64,000 nt of DNA from Nematostella vectensis (Eukaryota > Cnidaria > Anthozoa > Actiniaria > Edwardsiidae), in contig NC_064041.1 of NCBI RefSeq assembly GCF_932526225.1, forward strand, positions 8,554,313-8,618,312. The letters are read 5' to 3'. The notes below the pieces were generated by a model. That model did not search any database and was not told where the DNA came from. It saw only the letters and a program-made list of their open reading frames with translations. Position numbers and translations under genes: made by a program. Of this stretch, positions 1 through 11,700 are shown piece by piece. Position 1 is the stretch's first letter; each line of letters starts with the position of its first letter.

Positions 1-3000
1 GCAAGTGTAGAATCAGGCGTGTCACAGACTGTTGAAGGGAAACGTTTGCGAACGATAAACTGTGAATCATGCAGTAATTTTCTTCAATGAAAATATATCT
101 AAATATAAATAATGAGTCAATTGGAATGTTTAGCATTTAATGTCTTTTATGAGAACAACACTTTCAAAATCAGCTCTGTGTTGGAGATTTCTAGAATTAC
201 AAGTCGTTAAAAGAAAACCTCGCTCATTGTAACAAGGGCATACAACGAGTCCCCTTCCTAAATGGCACAACTCGTCGTTTGAATATGTTCTGATGCCGAA
301 AATATCCATTTTAAAAGTTGCTGGGGAAAAAATGTCTGTTCCTTTTTCCCAGGAGGAACATTCCTTTTTTTCCCAGCCAGCAGTGGTTAGGCATCTCAGC
401 ACATTTAAAATTGCCCATATAACGATCGGGACGATTTTTCTCCCCAGTATCCGCTCCAAACGCCTCAAAGAATTTTTCCAGTACAACTAGTTCGACTCCA
501 CAAATTTGCCAGCAGAACTATTTAGGACGATTTTTTCCCAGCAAACCGAGGGTTTTACATTTTCCCAGCCAGCAAAATAACGGGCTGCGGAACAGATATT
601 CGTTTTGTGCCCTTGATGTTAGTTCAATGTCAGGTATAAGAGGTCCAACTTCAGGGGAAGGGCCTGATAACATCCAAGTCTATTTACAGTATGGTTAAAT
701 GACTTATGGAAAATACACCTAGCGGGGTATTAAGAAACCTTGCAAATGTCGCAATTTGATTGGTTGAGCTACTAGTGGGCTATAAATTATACAAGCTACT
801 ATGTCAAAAGGACCGATTATTTAAGATTTTGAGGCTGTTTTTGTTCAAGCTAAATAAATATGAATAAACACCAATGTACTGCAAACTTTCATTGCCTTTC
901 AAGTAAAATATGGTCTGAATCCCGCAAACATTGGCCCATTTAGTTATTTAAATGCGTATCTGATATTTTCCAAAGAGAACAGGTACGACCGGTAAATTTC
1001 CCTTGGAGGTTTAAGAAACATGTCGAGTAATAAGTCGTCTGGCATTCCACTTTAGAAATTGTTGTCTCAAATGGATCGGCTGCTCAAATAACCGATTAGC
1101 AAAATACCCTAATCGCTGTGGCTTTTGTAGTTGATATAGGTTTTATAGGTTTTATATTCGTTGCGGTTTTCAAGACATTACTTCCTCTTCTTTATATTCA
1201 GCTGTACATTTGGAGCGATGCTTATCTGCTAAAAGTGTGCCAATATACACATCGTCCAAACGGAGAGAAATTCCTCTAACCAAGAAGATTTTCCCTCTAG
1301 AAAACGTAGTTGGCCGTAGCCAGTGAAAAATATAAATAGTAGGCCAGGTTTTTCTAGTCGTGACATATTCTACAGTTGCAATTATTTCAAAGTCTCAAAC
1401 ACCTATAAGTCATTTACACTCACGCTTTTATCTCTCACTTTAAACATAATTAAGTCAAATATTTAGACAGTGCTCTGAGAAAATTTAGAATGTATGAGAG
1501 CCCTGCGGTGACTGTTCACTCCATTAAAGTGCACACCATTTCTATTAGCAAAACAGTGGGAGAAAATCGTATTAGAGGGGGCTTTTTTCACGAAAACCAG
1601 CGTGAGCACTTAGCTGAAAGTTTCCCCTTGAGGACGGTAAGGAACTGATGATTAGAGAAAAAAATATGACTCAAATGTCGGCTTGTTAAACCTTCTCAAA
1701 TAAACCCGGCGGATTTTCAGAACGATATTAATTACAATACTTTTACTATTATATGAGGGGCTACTGCTCGCTACTCATCTTTTTCGCAGATTTGTTGACG
1801 ATGCTTGCCCGAGGGCGTGTTTTATCACCTGAGAGGAAGAAATCCCCCCAGAAAACATAAAACACACGTTTGTTCGCTAGAGGAATCACTTACTATTAAA
1901 AAGAAACAATTTCTAATAGACTTATTTCAATGGGTAGAAGACCGTTTTAATGAACCTTTCGAAGCTATGTATTCAAAAGCTACATTTTTTGTGACCGTTG
2001 TTTAATTTTCGTTAGTTTGTAAAAAAAGGGACGTTTTCTCGAGACTCCCTGGGTCGCAGCTAAAAGATCAATTGCGATTATCATACTAGATTCGAGATCT
2101 TCCAGATGTTGGGGGCTGCGTAAGAGATAGAACTGGCGCCTGTACATGCATGTCAACTTGTGCGATATATAATCATATTTCCTTTCCCCAGGTCTTACAG
2201 AAGAGTCGGGTTTGTTTACAAAACGAAGAAGACGAAACAGAGCGACAACAGATTGGATCAGAAACAGAGTTAAGACCATCTGCTCGCGTTACTCGAAACT
2301 CAGTCAACAAAGAACATTCGTAAACGGGTTTTGTAAAGTACGACAATCTGCTTGGAAGCACTGTAAAAACATCATTACGAATAGAAACGTGACCTAAGGC
2401 TTTTAAAACCATTCATTTTGACACTTGTCCTTAAGAAAGTGGTTATTTACTCTGAACGGACACGATCGCCAGCGTCAGACTCATTTGCGTCTCAAAGCTC
2501 TGTGGATGATCCGTTAATTCAAATGCTGCTATTTCACTATGGATTGCGTGCTCAGCGCGCGGTGATAATATATGGACGATATATAGCCGAGCAAATCGTT
2601 CTGACAGACTAATACGCGATTTGTATGACCCATTAGTGTTTGCTTGTGAAACCATATTAAAAGCTCTGAACAAGCTAAGTGGATGGTTTCAAGAAATAGA
2701 AAAACTTGTGACTCTAACACAGCAAGAAACCTAAAAGCGAGGAACTTAAAAGTGGCCTAAACTCAAGCAAGAAATTAAAAGTTATCCAGGATGAAGTCTT
2801 TTTAAATCTGAGCTGCGAGGGTAAGTGGACTTTTTTTAGAAAAACTGACAAACCTGAGACTTAAAATCAATCAAGAAACGACAAATTTATCAGGAATAAA
2901 CCTTGCAACAAATTGTCACCAAACCGACAATACTGAAAAAGCATGAAAAACAAGGAGTGAAGGTAACAACAACATAAAACAAGAGGTTTTGGCAATTTGT

Positions 3001-3177
3001 ACTAAATAGCTTGGTTGTTGAAAATTTATCCTCCAAATTAATGGGTTAAAACAGGAAACCAGCACAACAATACAAAATTGTCCACCTTCGCCTCTAGCCA
3101 AGTGGTACTCGCGGAAAATAAATACAGCGAAGTGAAACGTGTAATTAAAGCCAGAGGCAAACAAGAAAAATCCTGAA
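1..3177. other. Non-coding region upstream of the GPCR; no gene recognised
   Basis: This stretch is AT-rich and has stops in all frames. The short open frames within it (for example 130-486 on the minus strand and 2212-2397 on the plus strand) have no recognisable domain. The plus-strand one is Arg/Lys-rich, begins at a TTG codon and follows an acceptor-like CCCCAG near 2191, but nothing else supports an exon. A small inverted-ended repeat at 335-596 is annotated separately. The last few hundred bases presumably contain the promoter and 5' UTR of the GPCR, which I cannot delimit. Confidence 0.5.
335..596 (+). repeat. Interspersed repeat, copy 1 (ends TCTGTTCC/GGAACAGA)
   Basis: The segment begins TCTGTTCC and ends GGAACAGA, so it has 8-bp inverted ends, and it contains repeated blocks resembling TTTCCCAGCCAGCA. 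A diverged copy lies in opposite orientation at 10187-10585. The two share the stretches around CAACTAGTTCGACTCCACAA, the CGATCGGGACGAT block and the CCAGCCAGCAGTGGTT block. I see no clear target-site duplication. It is probably a short non-autonomous element. Confidence 0.55.
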
Positions 3178-4275
3178 ATGAATTTAACGGTAAACACCAC
3201 TGTATCCCTTCTAGAACAATTGAACCACTCGCCGAATGAAAGTTTCAAGATCATCTGCATACTAGCGTACATAGTTATCATTATCGCGGCCGGAGTTGGG
3301 AACGTTTTGGTATGTGTTGCGTTCAGCATGAGCCCAATACTTCGGAAGTCACCTACGAACTATTTCATCCTATCCCTTGCGGTCTCGGATTTAATCACTG
3401 CGACGCTATGCGTCCCTTTTGACGTGGATCAAACGATCACCAACTGGAGGTGGAATCACGGGTCGTTTGCTTGTAGCGTATGGACCACGGTGTACCTCAT
3501 AGCTGTACCTTCCTCAATTTTGAGCCTGTTAGCGGTCAGCGTAGATCGCTATAAGGCGCTTCGTGACCCGTTAAACCGGTTTCGCCAGACTCGGTTTATG
3601 ACGCGTAAGAAGGCATGCATCATTATTGGACTTCTTTGGACATATTCCCTGCTGTTTGCGATCCTACCCGAGATCGGGTGGAGATTGTACGAGAACAATG
3701 TTATTGACAATGTCTGCTACTTCAATACCCCTCGTGAGTATTCCATATTGAACTCTTTTCTGAACTTCGTTCTGCCCGTCCTTGTTATGTGCGTTCTGTA
3801 TTTACAAATCTACTTTATTGCGAGAACCGTCAAAAGCACCCCCCGTCTCGTCAGCGATAACTCGTTCAGTGATTCCTCAGATGAGTGTGAGCGCAGGAGG
3901 GTGCAGCGATGCATCAGGAAGAGAATTAAGACGACCAAGAACATTCTGTTGGTAGTTTGCACCTTTTTCTTCTGTTGGATGCCATTCACCTCCTTCAGTC
4001 TCGTCAGTATGTTCTGCACAAAGTGCTACTATAACGCACCAGAAGAGCTCTCCACGATTTTTCTCATTCTGGGTTATTCAAACAGCGCTATGAATCCTTA
4101 TTTGTACGCCTTTCGGAACCAGAAGTATAAAGAGACATTCTCTAAGCTTTTCCGAAAGTTAACAATAGTCAGTCGGTATCCTTCCTCCTTTCGCCGAAGT
4201 CGGACAGACCCGACCAATTTGTCCGAGACTCCAACACAATTTCTGACCGGACAAAACAACATAAATAGGCAATAG
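3178..4275 (+). CDS. Class A (rhodopsin-family) G protein-coupled receptor, orphan
   Basis: An intronless 365-residue seven-transmembrane receptor starting at ATG 3178. The short N-terminus has several N-glycosylation sequons (residues 2, 6, 16 and 20). Class A landmarks are all present: N42 (1.50) in GVGN, D71 (2.50) in SLAVSDL, C99 (3.25) with the loop-2 partner C180, the DRY motif at 123-125, W154 (4.50), P200 (5.50), CWMP at 266-269, and NPYLY at 306-310 followed by a basic helix 8. Position 3.32 is Y106 rather than Asp, so it lacks the amine-binding carboxylate of aminergic receptors. Loop 3 is Ser/Asp-rich then basic. It should sit in the plasma membrane and signal through G proteins; the ligand is unknown. 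Large lineage-specific sets of single-exon class A receptors are typical of anthozoans. An AATAAA lies at 4875-4880, about 600 bases downstream. Confidence 0.93.
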   Translation: MNLTVNTTVSLLEQLNHSPNESFKIICILAYIVIIIAAGVGNVLVCVAFSMSPILRKSPTNYFILSLAVSDLITATLCVPFDVDQTITNWRWNHGSFACSVWTTVYLIAVPSSILSLLAVSVDRYKALRDPLNRFRQTRFMTRKKACIIIGLLWTYSLLFAILPEIGWRLYENNVIDNVCYFNTPREYSILNSFLNFVLPVLVMCVLYLQIYFIARTVKSTPRLVSDNSFSDSSDECERRRVQRCIRKRIKTTKNILLVVCTFFFCWMPFTSFSLVSMFCTKCYYNAPEELSTIFLILGYSNSAMNPYLYAFRNQKYKETFSKLFRKLTIVSRYPSSFRRSRTDPTNLSETPTQFLTGQNNINRQ

Positions 4276-4734
4276 ACCCAGCATCGAATATTAAATATTA
4301 ATGAAAGTTAAGATGTGAAAATCTACTGATCTAGTTATTAAAGGCGTGTGTAAAGGCTGTGCGTTGACAGCTTTTAGCATTCCCACGTGACATTGAGTGC
4401 TTCGTTTGATTGGTCAGGGACGTAAATGTGGAAAATCGACAGCATAGTCCTCTAGACTTGTCCAAAATACGACACCAAGGGTTCATTCAGTGGAAGCATT
4501 AATGGATTAATAATGATATTGCTCACAGCAAGGACCCGTGGTGATCTACATCTGGGACGAAGGGGGTTATTAAAAAAAAGAGTTAATGTTCTGATAATGA
4601 TGATTATTATCGTTTTTGATAAATTACCTCGACTCCATGACGTCTTCCAAAACGACGTGGTGACGAGAAAGGCTGGCCTAGTTACCGCAAGACTTCCTCT
4701 CTTGAACATTCAGTGTTAGCGCCAGTTTGAAAAC

Positions 4735-5535
4735 CGGTGAGCGTTCCGTTAGTATTAGCTTGCCGTTAGTATCAGCTTCTCTTTGTAGACCGTTAACGTT
4801 CTGTTAGTGCGCCGTTAGCGTTCTTTTAGTAATAGAGTCCCGTTTGTAGACCGCTAGCTGTGATTGGCCGAAGAAATAAAATAGATCTATAAAAAATGCG
4901 TGACATGAACCGGCCACGAATGGGGGCTTTGTTCTCTTGACAACATGAGCAACATCCTTAGTATACCGCTAGTGTTCCGTTTGTATAGGCGTCCCGGTTG
5001 TATACCCTTAGCGTTTCGTAAGGGTACCATTAGCGTCTCTTATTCCGTTAGCTTCTCGAAGTTTACCGTTAGCGTATTGTAGTATACCGTTAGCGTCTCG
5101 TAAACATACCGTTAGCGTCCCGTACAGTACCGATAGCGTCTCGTTAACATCTTGTTAGCGTCTCGTAAACATACCGTTAGCGTCCCGTACAGTACCGCTA
5201 GCGTCTCGGTAACATCTTGTTAGCGTCTCGTAAACATTCCGTTAGCGTCCCGTACAGTACCGATAGCGTCTCGTTAGTATGCCATTAGCGTGTTGTAGTA
5301 TACCGTTAGCGTCCTGTAGTATACCGTTAGCGTCCTGTAGTATACCGTTAGCGTCCTGTAGTATACCGTTAGCGTCCTGTAGTATACCGTTAGCGTCCTG
5401 TAGTATACCGTTAGCGTCCTGTAGTATACCGTTAGCGTCCTGTAGTATACCGTTAGCGTCCTGTAGTATACCGTTAGCGTCCTGTAGTATACCGTTAGCG
5501 TCTCGTGCATGTAGCGTTAGCTTACCGTTAGCGAC
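4735..5535. repeat. Minisatellite, 21-bp unit (CCGTTAGCGTCCTGTAGTATA), degenerate on the left
   Basis: From about 5280 to 5505 a 21-bp unit is repeated about ten times with almost no change. To the left (4735-5280) the unit decays into longer variants built on CCGTTAGCGT with GTCTCGTAAACATA and GTCCCGTACAGTA spacers. Because 21 is a multiple of three, both strands stay open through the array (apparent Tyr/Arg-rich and Cys/Ser/Pro-rich peptides). These are artefacts of the period, not genes. Confidence 0.9.
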
Positions 5536-6808
5536 AGGTTAAAGTTTTAGAAGAAATAAAGTGCATAGGTTTTTTTGGCTTCTCTCCGTTTTAATGCTTA
5601 CTATTTTGGTGTTATGGTGGGGTGTTCCAGGGTTTTTAAAGAACCAAATCTGCGCGATCCTTCAAATGAGTAATGAGTAGGACGATTCACCCAAGTAGGA
5701 CCTTAGCTAAGAAGTAACCTAAGAGAAAATAGCCTGCTATTAAAATAAACGATCCCTCCGCCTTTCCTCCGATTGTACCGATTGTAGATGGTGCCACGGG
5801 TTAATATTCATAGAGATTCTTTTACGAATTAATCCTCCCCCTTCCCCCCACTCTCTCTATCTCCCCTTACCCCCTCTTCCACCCATCCCTCACTTCTCAT
5901 CCTGCTTGCTCACGGGACTGCGCGTAACCTAAAATCTTATGATGGCCGTTTAGACGACGGATTGCATTTTCTGCGATAAAGCATTGTCTACCGCCCACAA
6001 GCAAGCTAATTATTTACATTGTTTGATGTATGTAGGAAATTGCCTCGCGGGAGGGCTGTTTCGGTCCTTTTGCTTGTAAGTTACACTGATAATTGCTTGT
6101 TAAACGCAAACAAGGATGTTCTAGGCATATATCGCTAAACAGCCTTCAGGGAATCTAAACCAAAACCAAATCATCTGTTATCGTTAATACAGTAATGCAA
6201 TGACAGAAATTAAGAAATATTATTTTGCACTCATAATGACATGAGAACTTAACGACATAGTCTTGAAAATTTTGTACAATTATTTTATATATACGCAAGG
6301 GATACATACAGCTGACATCGAAATGTTTTCCACCTAAAAATACATTTCCATCCAAATATCACGTGACTAATTATATAGTCACTTTCCGCGCATTTAGTAT
6401 AACAAGCGGGTCACAGGGTGTTAAAGTGGTCCGCATTTGCTTCCTTCTTGACTCATTAATGTGTCATATGCAATATTGGTGATAAAATCTATTCAACCCT
6501 CATTCTAGCCAGATAATGATAAAAAATCTATTCTAATAATGATCAAATATATTTCATCGTCATTTCACTTCCAATATCGACAATATTGTGTTCTTCATTG
6601 AAAAAGCAAATAAATGGATGTATTCATGGCTTAAAACAGGATAATAGCTTAGGTTGGATGATAGCTTAAGTCATGTAGTAACCTTTTTTGTGGAACAACT
6701 AGAATTGGGTTTGGATGGACAATTTGAAATAAATTTTCCAATTGCATAAAGGTGCGTCAGGAAACCATGTGTGGTCTCAAGTGCCAAAAATCGATGCGTT
6801 CGGCTTTA

Positions 6809-6965
6809 ATTCGGGGTTATTCGGAAATGTTTTGTTTTCGAACATTGGGAATTCTGTGGATCGCGAAGAAATTTCTTTGCACCCCCGCTCCAGCGCACCT
6901 CGGTCTCTCGCGCGCCACAGAATTCCCAATATTCCAAAACAAAACATTTCCGAATAACCCCGAAT
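6809..6965. repeat. Near-perfect palindrome with two 51-bp arms
   Basis: The left arm (6809-6859, starting ATTCGGGGTTATTCGG) and right arm (6915-6965, ending CCGAATAACCCCGAAT) are reverse complements with only a few mismatches. A roughly 55-base GC-richer loop separates them. It would form a stable hairpin. It is probably a foldback or miniature inverted-repeat element; no target duplication is evident. Confidence 0.85.
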
Positions 6966-8681
6966 GAGAGCCGGCTAGCAGGCTATCGATGCGTCGAATT
7001 AAACGGGCGCGGTCAAAATATACAATCACTTTGATGGTTTTCGTTGGATGTTGAATAGTGATTTCCCTTATCTCCTTATAAACAGATTTACGCATAATAT
7101 ATACGCTACGTTACGTAGAAGACAAAAACTAGCTTTCAAGGTAGTTCTACTATACGTTCAAGTTTATACAATGCAAAATGAAAGTGCGATAGCGATTTGA
7201 AGAAACAGAACAAAAAAGAACATTCATAACACACTCCTCAAAAGAAGTGTTTTAATTTTTAACACATTGTGAATGAATTCTTAGATTTTAAAGTCCATAA
7301 AATTAAAGTGTGAGTGTGCTAAGCATTCAACAAAAGATCCTTTTAAAAACTCTTCAGTTATGCGGTAATTTAACAGCCATTATAAACTTAAGAAAACCCC
7401 TTGAAGAAAACCCCTTGAAGCGTTATATTCAAAGGCTATCGTCTATCTTTAATCAGTCACGACTGAAAACTATACTTAAAATTTGCCCACGCATGTGTGG
7501 ATAAACTGGGAAAATTACATGCACATCAAAATAGAATGACAAATAAATACAAAAAGCCCAAATAGTCGTGTTCGTGGATCAGAAGAATGAAAACAATACA
7601 CCAAAAACTGGAATTCGACTCAAATTTTCGCCCCTAATTTTCGTCTTTAATACTTCTTCAGGGCAGACTGAAGAAGGTTAATAACACACATAATTAATTT
7701 TCTGAATGAAAAAGATGGAAAGGGAATATGATTTTTGAGCCAGTTTTAGATATGCCCTTTACCAGATAATATATTTGTCTCAAATCTTTCAAAATCACAG
7801 TGAACGTGATAAAAATATTGGTAGCAGTTGTGACTGTGCAGTTAGCCGATGATTTGAAAGCACGTTTTTCCATTATTTTACTTAAAATAACGGAGGTCTG
7901 TGATGAAGCGATAGGTCATAGCAGATATAATCTAATGGCTGCCTAAAACGCTGTTATTTTTGTAAGACTTGCTTTGCCAAGTACATTTATAATCTGGAAC
8001 ATTTGATGGCATTCGCGCACGTTACTGCTTGAGGGTCACTGCCTCGTACCCACGCGTCTCAATTCAGTATAAACAAGTTGAAAATATACTAGTGGTCGCC
8101 TAGGGTGCAATGAGCCATGGGAAGGTTTAGCGCTGGCGCAAAGGACCAAGGGAAGAATCAACGTTAAAAATCAAACTTACAGACAATGATCACAGGCACG
8201 CAAAGAATCCTCACACCCTATTTGGGGTGTGGTCAATTATGACGTCACAATCACGTCCAAAAATACGATGTCTAGCTATTCTTTCAAATAATGCCTAAAT
8301 TGTCAGATATCGGGTTGGAATCATCTTGCATTTCTCATATATGTTAAAATCAACCTTTTAACGGCTTTACAATGCAAAAAGGCCACAAAATCGTTTATAA
8401 TCATTTTTTTGTAAATTTCCACCATCTTGGATCCGCCATCTTGGATTCTTATGATTTGCAAAAGAAAATACCCCCCCCCCCCCCCCCCCCAGTCTGAATA
8501 GGGTTAAAAGCAGGACGCAAAAACTGTGCATTAGGGGGGAAGGGGGGGGCGATACAGAAAAATATTTGGCATACCCAATACTTGCCATTTCCTTATATAT
8601 TTTTGAAATATCAGGGGGATAGGGGGCGGCGGTATGCCATATGCCAATACACCCAACGACTACAAACTGCATAAAGCATAT

Positions 8682-8687
8682 TTTATT
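8682..8687 (-). terminator. Polyadenylation signal of the protease gene
   Basis: AATAAA on the minus strand, about 30 bases after the TGA stop (8718-8720) of the protease-ShKT gene. The position is typical for a compact 3' UTR and supports the choice of terminal exon. Confidence 0.6.
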
Positions 8688-8717
8688 TGTTTATTATTGC
8701 ACCAAGCGCAAGTGATC

Positions 8718-11700
8718 TCAGCAGACTCTGCAGGTTTTGGGGCATTTATTTCTGACGCCTCTGTTAGAACAGAACCTCTTCATTTGTGGACAGTTACGGT
8801 GGTAGTCTTGGCAAGCTGGAAGAAAAAGCAAGCGATATAAAGTCAGGGACGGATCTAGGGGTCCGGCGAGCGGTCTTCGCCCTCCCCCCCCCCCTATTTT
8901 CAGAAATTTGGCTTAAAAATATACGGAAAAACAATTAGGCTGGCCTCCCCTTCCTTGAAACTTTTGCTTCGGCCCCCCCTTTTTTAAACTTCTGGTTCCG
9001 CCCCTGAAAGTTTTAACTATACAGTTGTCTGGTTTAACTAGTAGATTAATAAAACCCAGGGGGTATACAGCCCTTGTTTGGGAAAATGAAACAGTTTTTG
9101 TACCATGTTTGAACAAACGATCTCGAAAAAAACGATTATACTCTGAACCTAAGAGTGACGACTTTCAACTTGGCAATTCATGTGAAACCCAAGATAATAA
9201 AATCGGAACCCTGTTCAGTGTTGAGATGCTTGAAATATATACCCAGTTTAGGATAAAAAACTTAAAAATAGAAAATATTTTTCTTTTTGGAACAGCACTC
9301 CCACGAAAGTAAATATATTCAGTTCAGTTTCTTCAGTTTGTTTTAACCATTTTTATTATTCAATTCAACCCTTATACAAACATATATATTGGTAAGTTAA
9401 ATTGAACAAAAGAAGAGAAAAAAAGAATTGAAGTGCCTTTTCTTCATCCAGCAGCCATCCTCTACCCCTTTCCGGACAAAATTCATTTCTAGTCTGGAAA
9501 TAGCCCCGAAGGCAAGGTTTCCCTTATATAGAGCTTTCACTGTAGGTGGTATTCTGGTATTAATAAGGATCAATGGAAAAGTGAAGTGAAATACTTACAA
9601 GACCCTCCACCGTTCCCACCGTTTCCTCCACTTCCACCTAAACAATAATAAACAGTTAGAAGATATAATTATAAGATAGTATTAGATGAATTGAAAGTTG
9701 TAATTTATTTTTACATCACCCCCTATACTCTTCATTGGATATACCGTGAGGCCTAGGAAAGCCGTTCTTAAAAGTGACTGTGCTTATTCTAAGGACCACT
9801 TACCGGCCTGGATGCCCTCGATCCAATTAATGTAGGAGCTGACGCGTGCGTACACTGAGAAGGTGTTTCCCGGACATGTCTTGGCTGTTACCCATGATGC
9901 AACACCGCGTAGTACCCAGCGCCCGTTCTCCAAGCACTGAAGGGGACCACCGCTGTCCCCATTGCAGGCGCTGCTACCGGCTCCTCCCGCGCAGATCATG
10001 GAATGTTCGTCCACACTGTAACCATTTGTGCGGCGGCAGGTCTGGTGGTCGGCGACAGGGACCTTGGATTGCTTGAGCTTATCTGCCCCTTTGTACAAAT
10101 CTGAAGATGAAATTCTTCCCCAGCCTGCGAGTTCAATTTTGAAAGAGCGTTACGGCGATTTCAAGAGTGCAGGGGCACGAAACGGATCTGTTCCGCTGCC
10201 TGTTTTTTTGCTGGCTGGGAAAATGTTTAGACCCCTTGGTTACTGGAAATAAATTGTCCCGAATGGTTCTTCTGGCAAATTTGTGGAGTTGAACTAGTTG
10301 TGCTGGAAATACTTCGGGGGCGCTGGAGCGGATGCTTGGGTAGCCTTCTTCCCCCGCCTCCTCCCCCTTCTCTTTTTTTTGCGCTCGCCTCATTTCTCGC
10401 GCGGCCATATTCCTCGCTCGCTCTCTATTCTTGCTTAAACTCCACGGAAACGCTAGCTACGCAGGCTCATGCTTGGGGAAAATATCGTCCCGATCGGTTA
10501 GACTGGCAATTATTCATGTGCTAATGTGCCCAACCACTGCTGGCTGGTAAAAAAGAAATGGTCCCTCATGGGACAAGGGAACAGATAATCTCTCTGATAG
10601 ATTAATGCAATGAAGCGAGGGTGTTTGGAAGCCACCAAAGAGTAAGCCAATGAAAACAGTTATATAATTGTTACTGTTATTGTCGTTGCTATACTGTAGT
10701 TACAACTCAACTTACCGCTGATATAGCAGTGACCGCCCGCGGGCGCCCTGTCGCCGTGAGCTGGAAGACAGATAGTGCCGATCTTGTCCGATAATTGGAC
10801 AGGAGCGGACAGCCTTAGCAGTGTGACATCATTCCTAAGATGACCCATGCTAAATTCCTTGTGTGAGATGACTTGAGAAACACGCAACACTTGAGCATGC
10901 GCGTCATTGACTCTACGGTGCGCACCTACCATTGAAATAAATCTAGATTTATATCACTATTAAAATAATAACCATAATTATCATCATCCTCATTACCATA
11001 ATCATCATCATTATCATTACCATAATTATAATCCTTATCATTACATTGTAAGTAAACTTGTAGGAATTCGTGTTTACTACAAATTTGCTGGCAGCCACTT
11101 GGAAATGGAGCCTAGTCCCTAACGTTTTAGAATACCACAGGTCTCCCGCGCGCTCGCACCCGGCTCCTTTAGACCATTTAGAAAAAAGACAACCATTCAT
11201 TGATATGTGTTCATCACAATTATTAATACCATAATCACAACCAACAACATCATATAATTAGTAGTTTTCAGACCATTATCACCACATAGCTTTGTAATAT
11301 GTCTTTTATGAAAAAGAGCAGAAATTCTCTGGCTTTATGGAACAGCTGAGTTCTTTAACTCCGGTGATAGATCCATCTAGAAGCTTTCGAAATTAATCAT
11401 CAACCAAGGTGTTCACCGGTATCGAATTTCTATTCAGTGCTTAACCTTGTAACGCCGCCCCCTGAATTTGTTCCGCGAGACACAGGAAGTCTGCAACAGC
11501 GATTTGATTTGACCCTCTAAAACACAGCACTAAATATACCCAGTTAATAATGAGCCCGTCGTACCTGCGGCCAGCGTATAGTCAGCCGGGTTACTTGATC
11601 GTTGTACACAGTGGGCAGCGGTTAGCGCCCATCCAGGACTGAGAAGGGAAGCGCCACAGTTGTGGCTGCCATATACTCTGAGTGACAGTTGCCATGGCCA

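Larger units (their letters stand above)
5540..8717. other. Intergenic region; palindrome and repeat fragments only
   Basis: I recognise no coding sequence. The region includes a pyrimidine-rich stretch (5840-5905), a palindrome at 6809-6965, a fragment at about 7585-7655 that matches one arm of the hairpin at 13060-13147, and a long poly-C run near 8470-8490. Short open frames overlapping the palindrome are by-products of its symmetry. Confidence 0.5.

Noticed and set aside
5274-5542. Open frames of Tyr/Arg-rich and Cys/Ser/Pro-rich repeats on the two strands
   Set aside because: Produced by the 21-bp minisatellite, whose period is a multiple of three.
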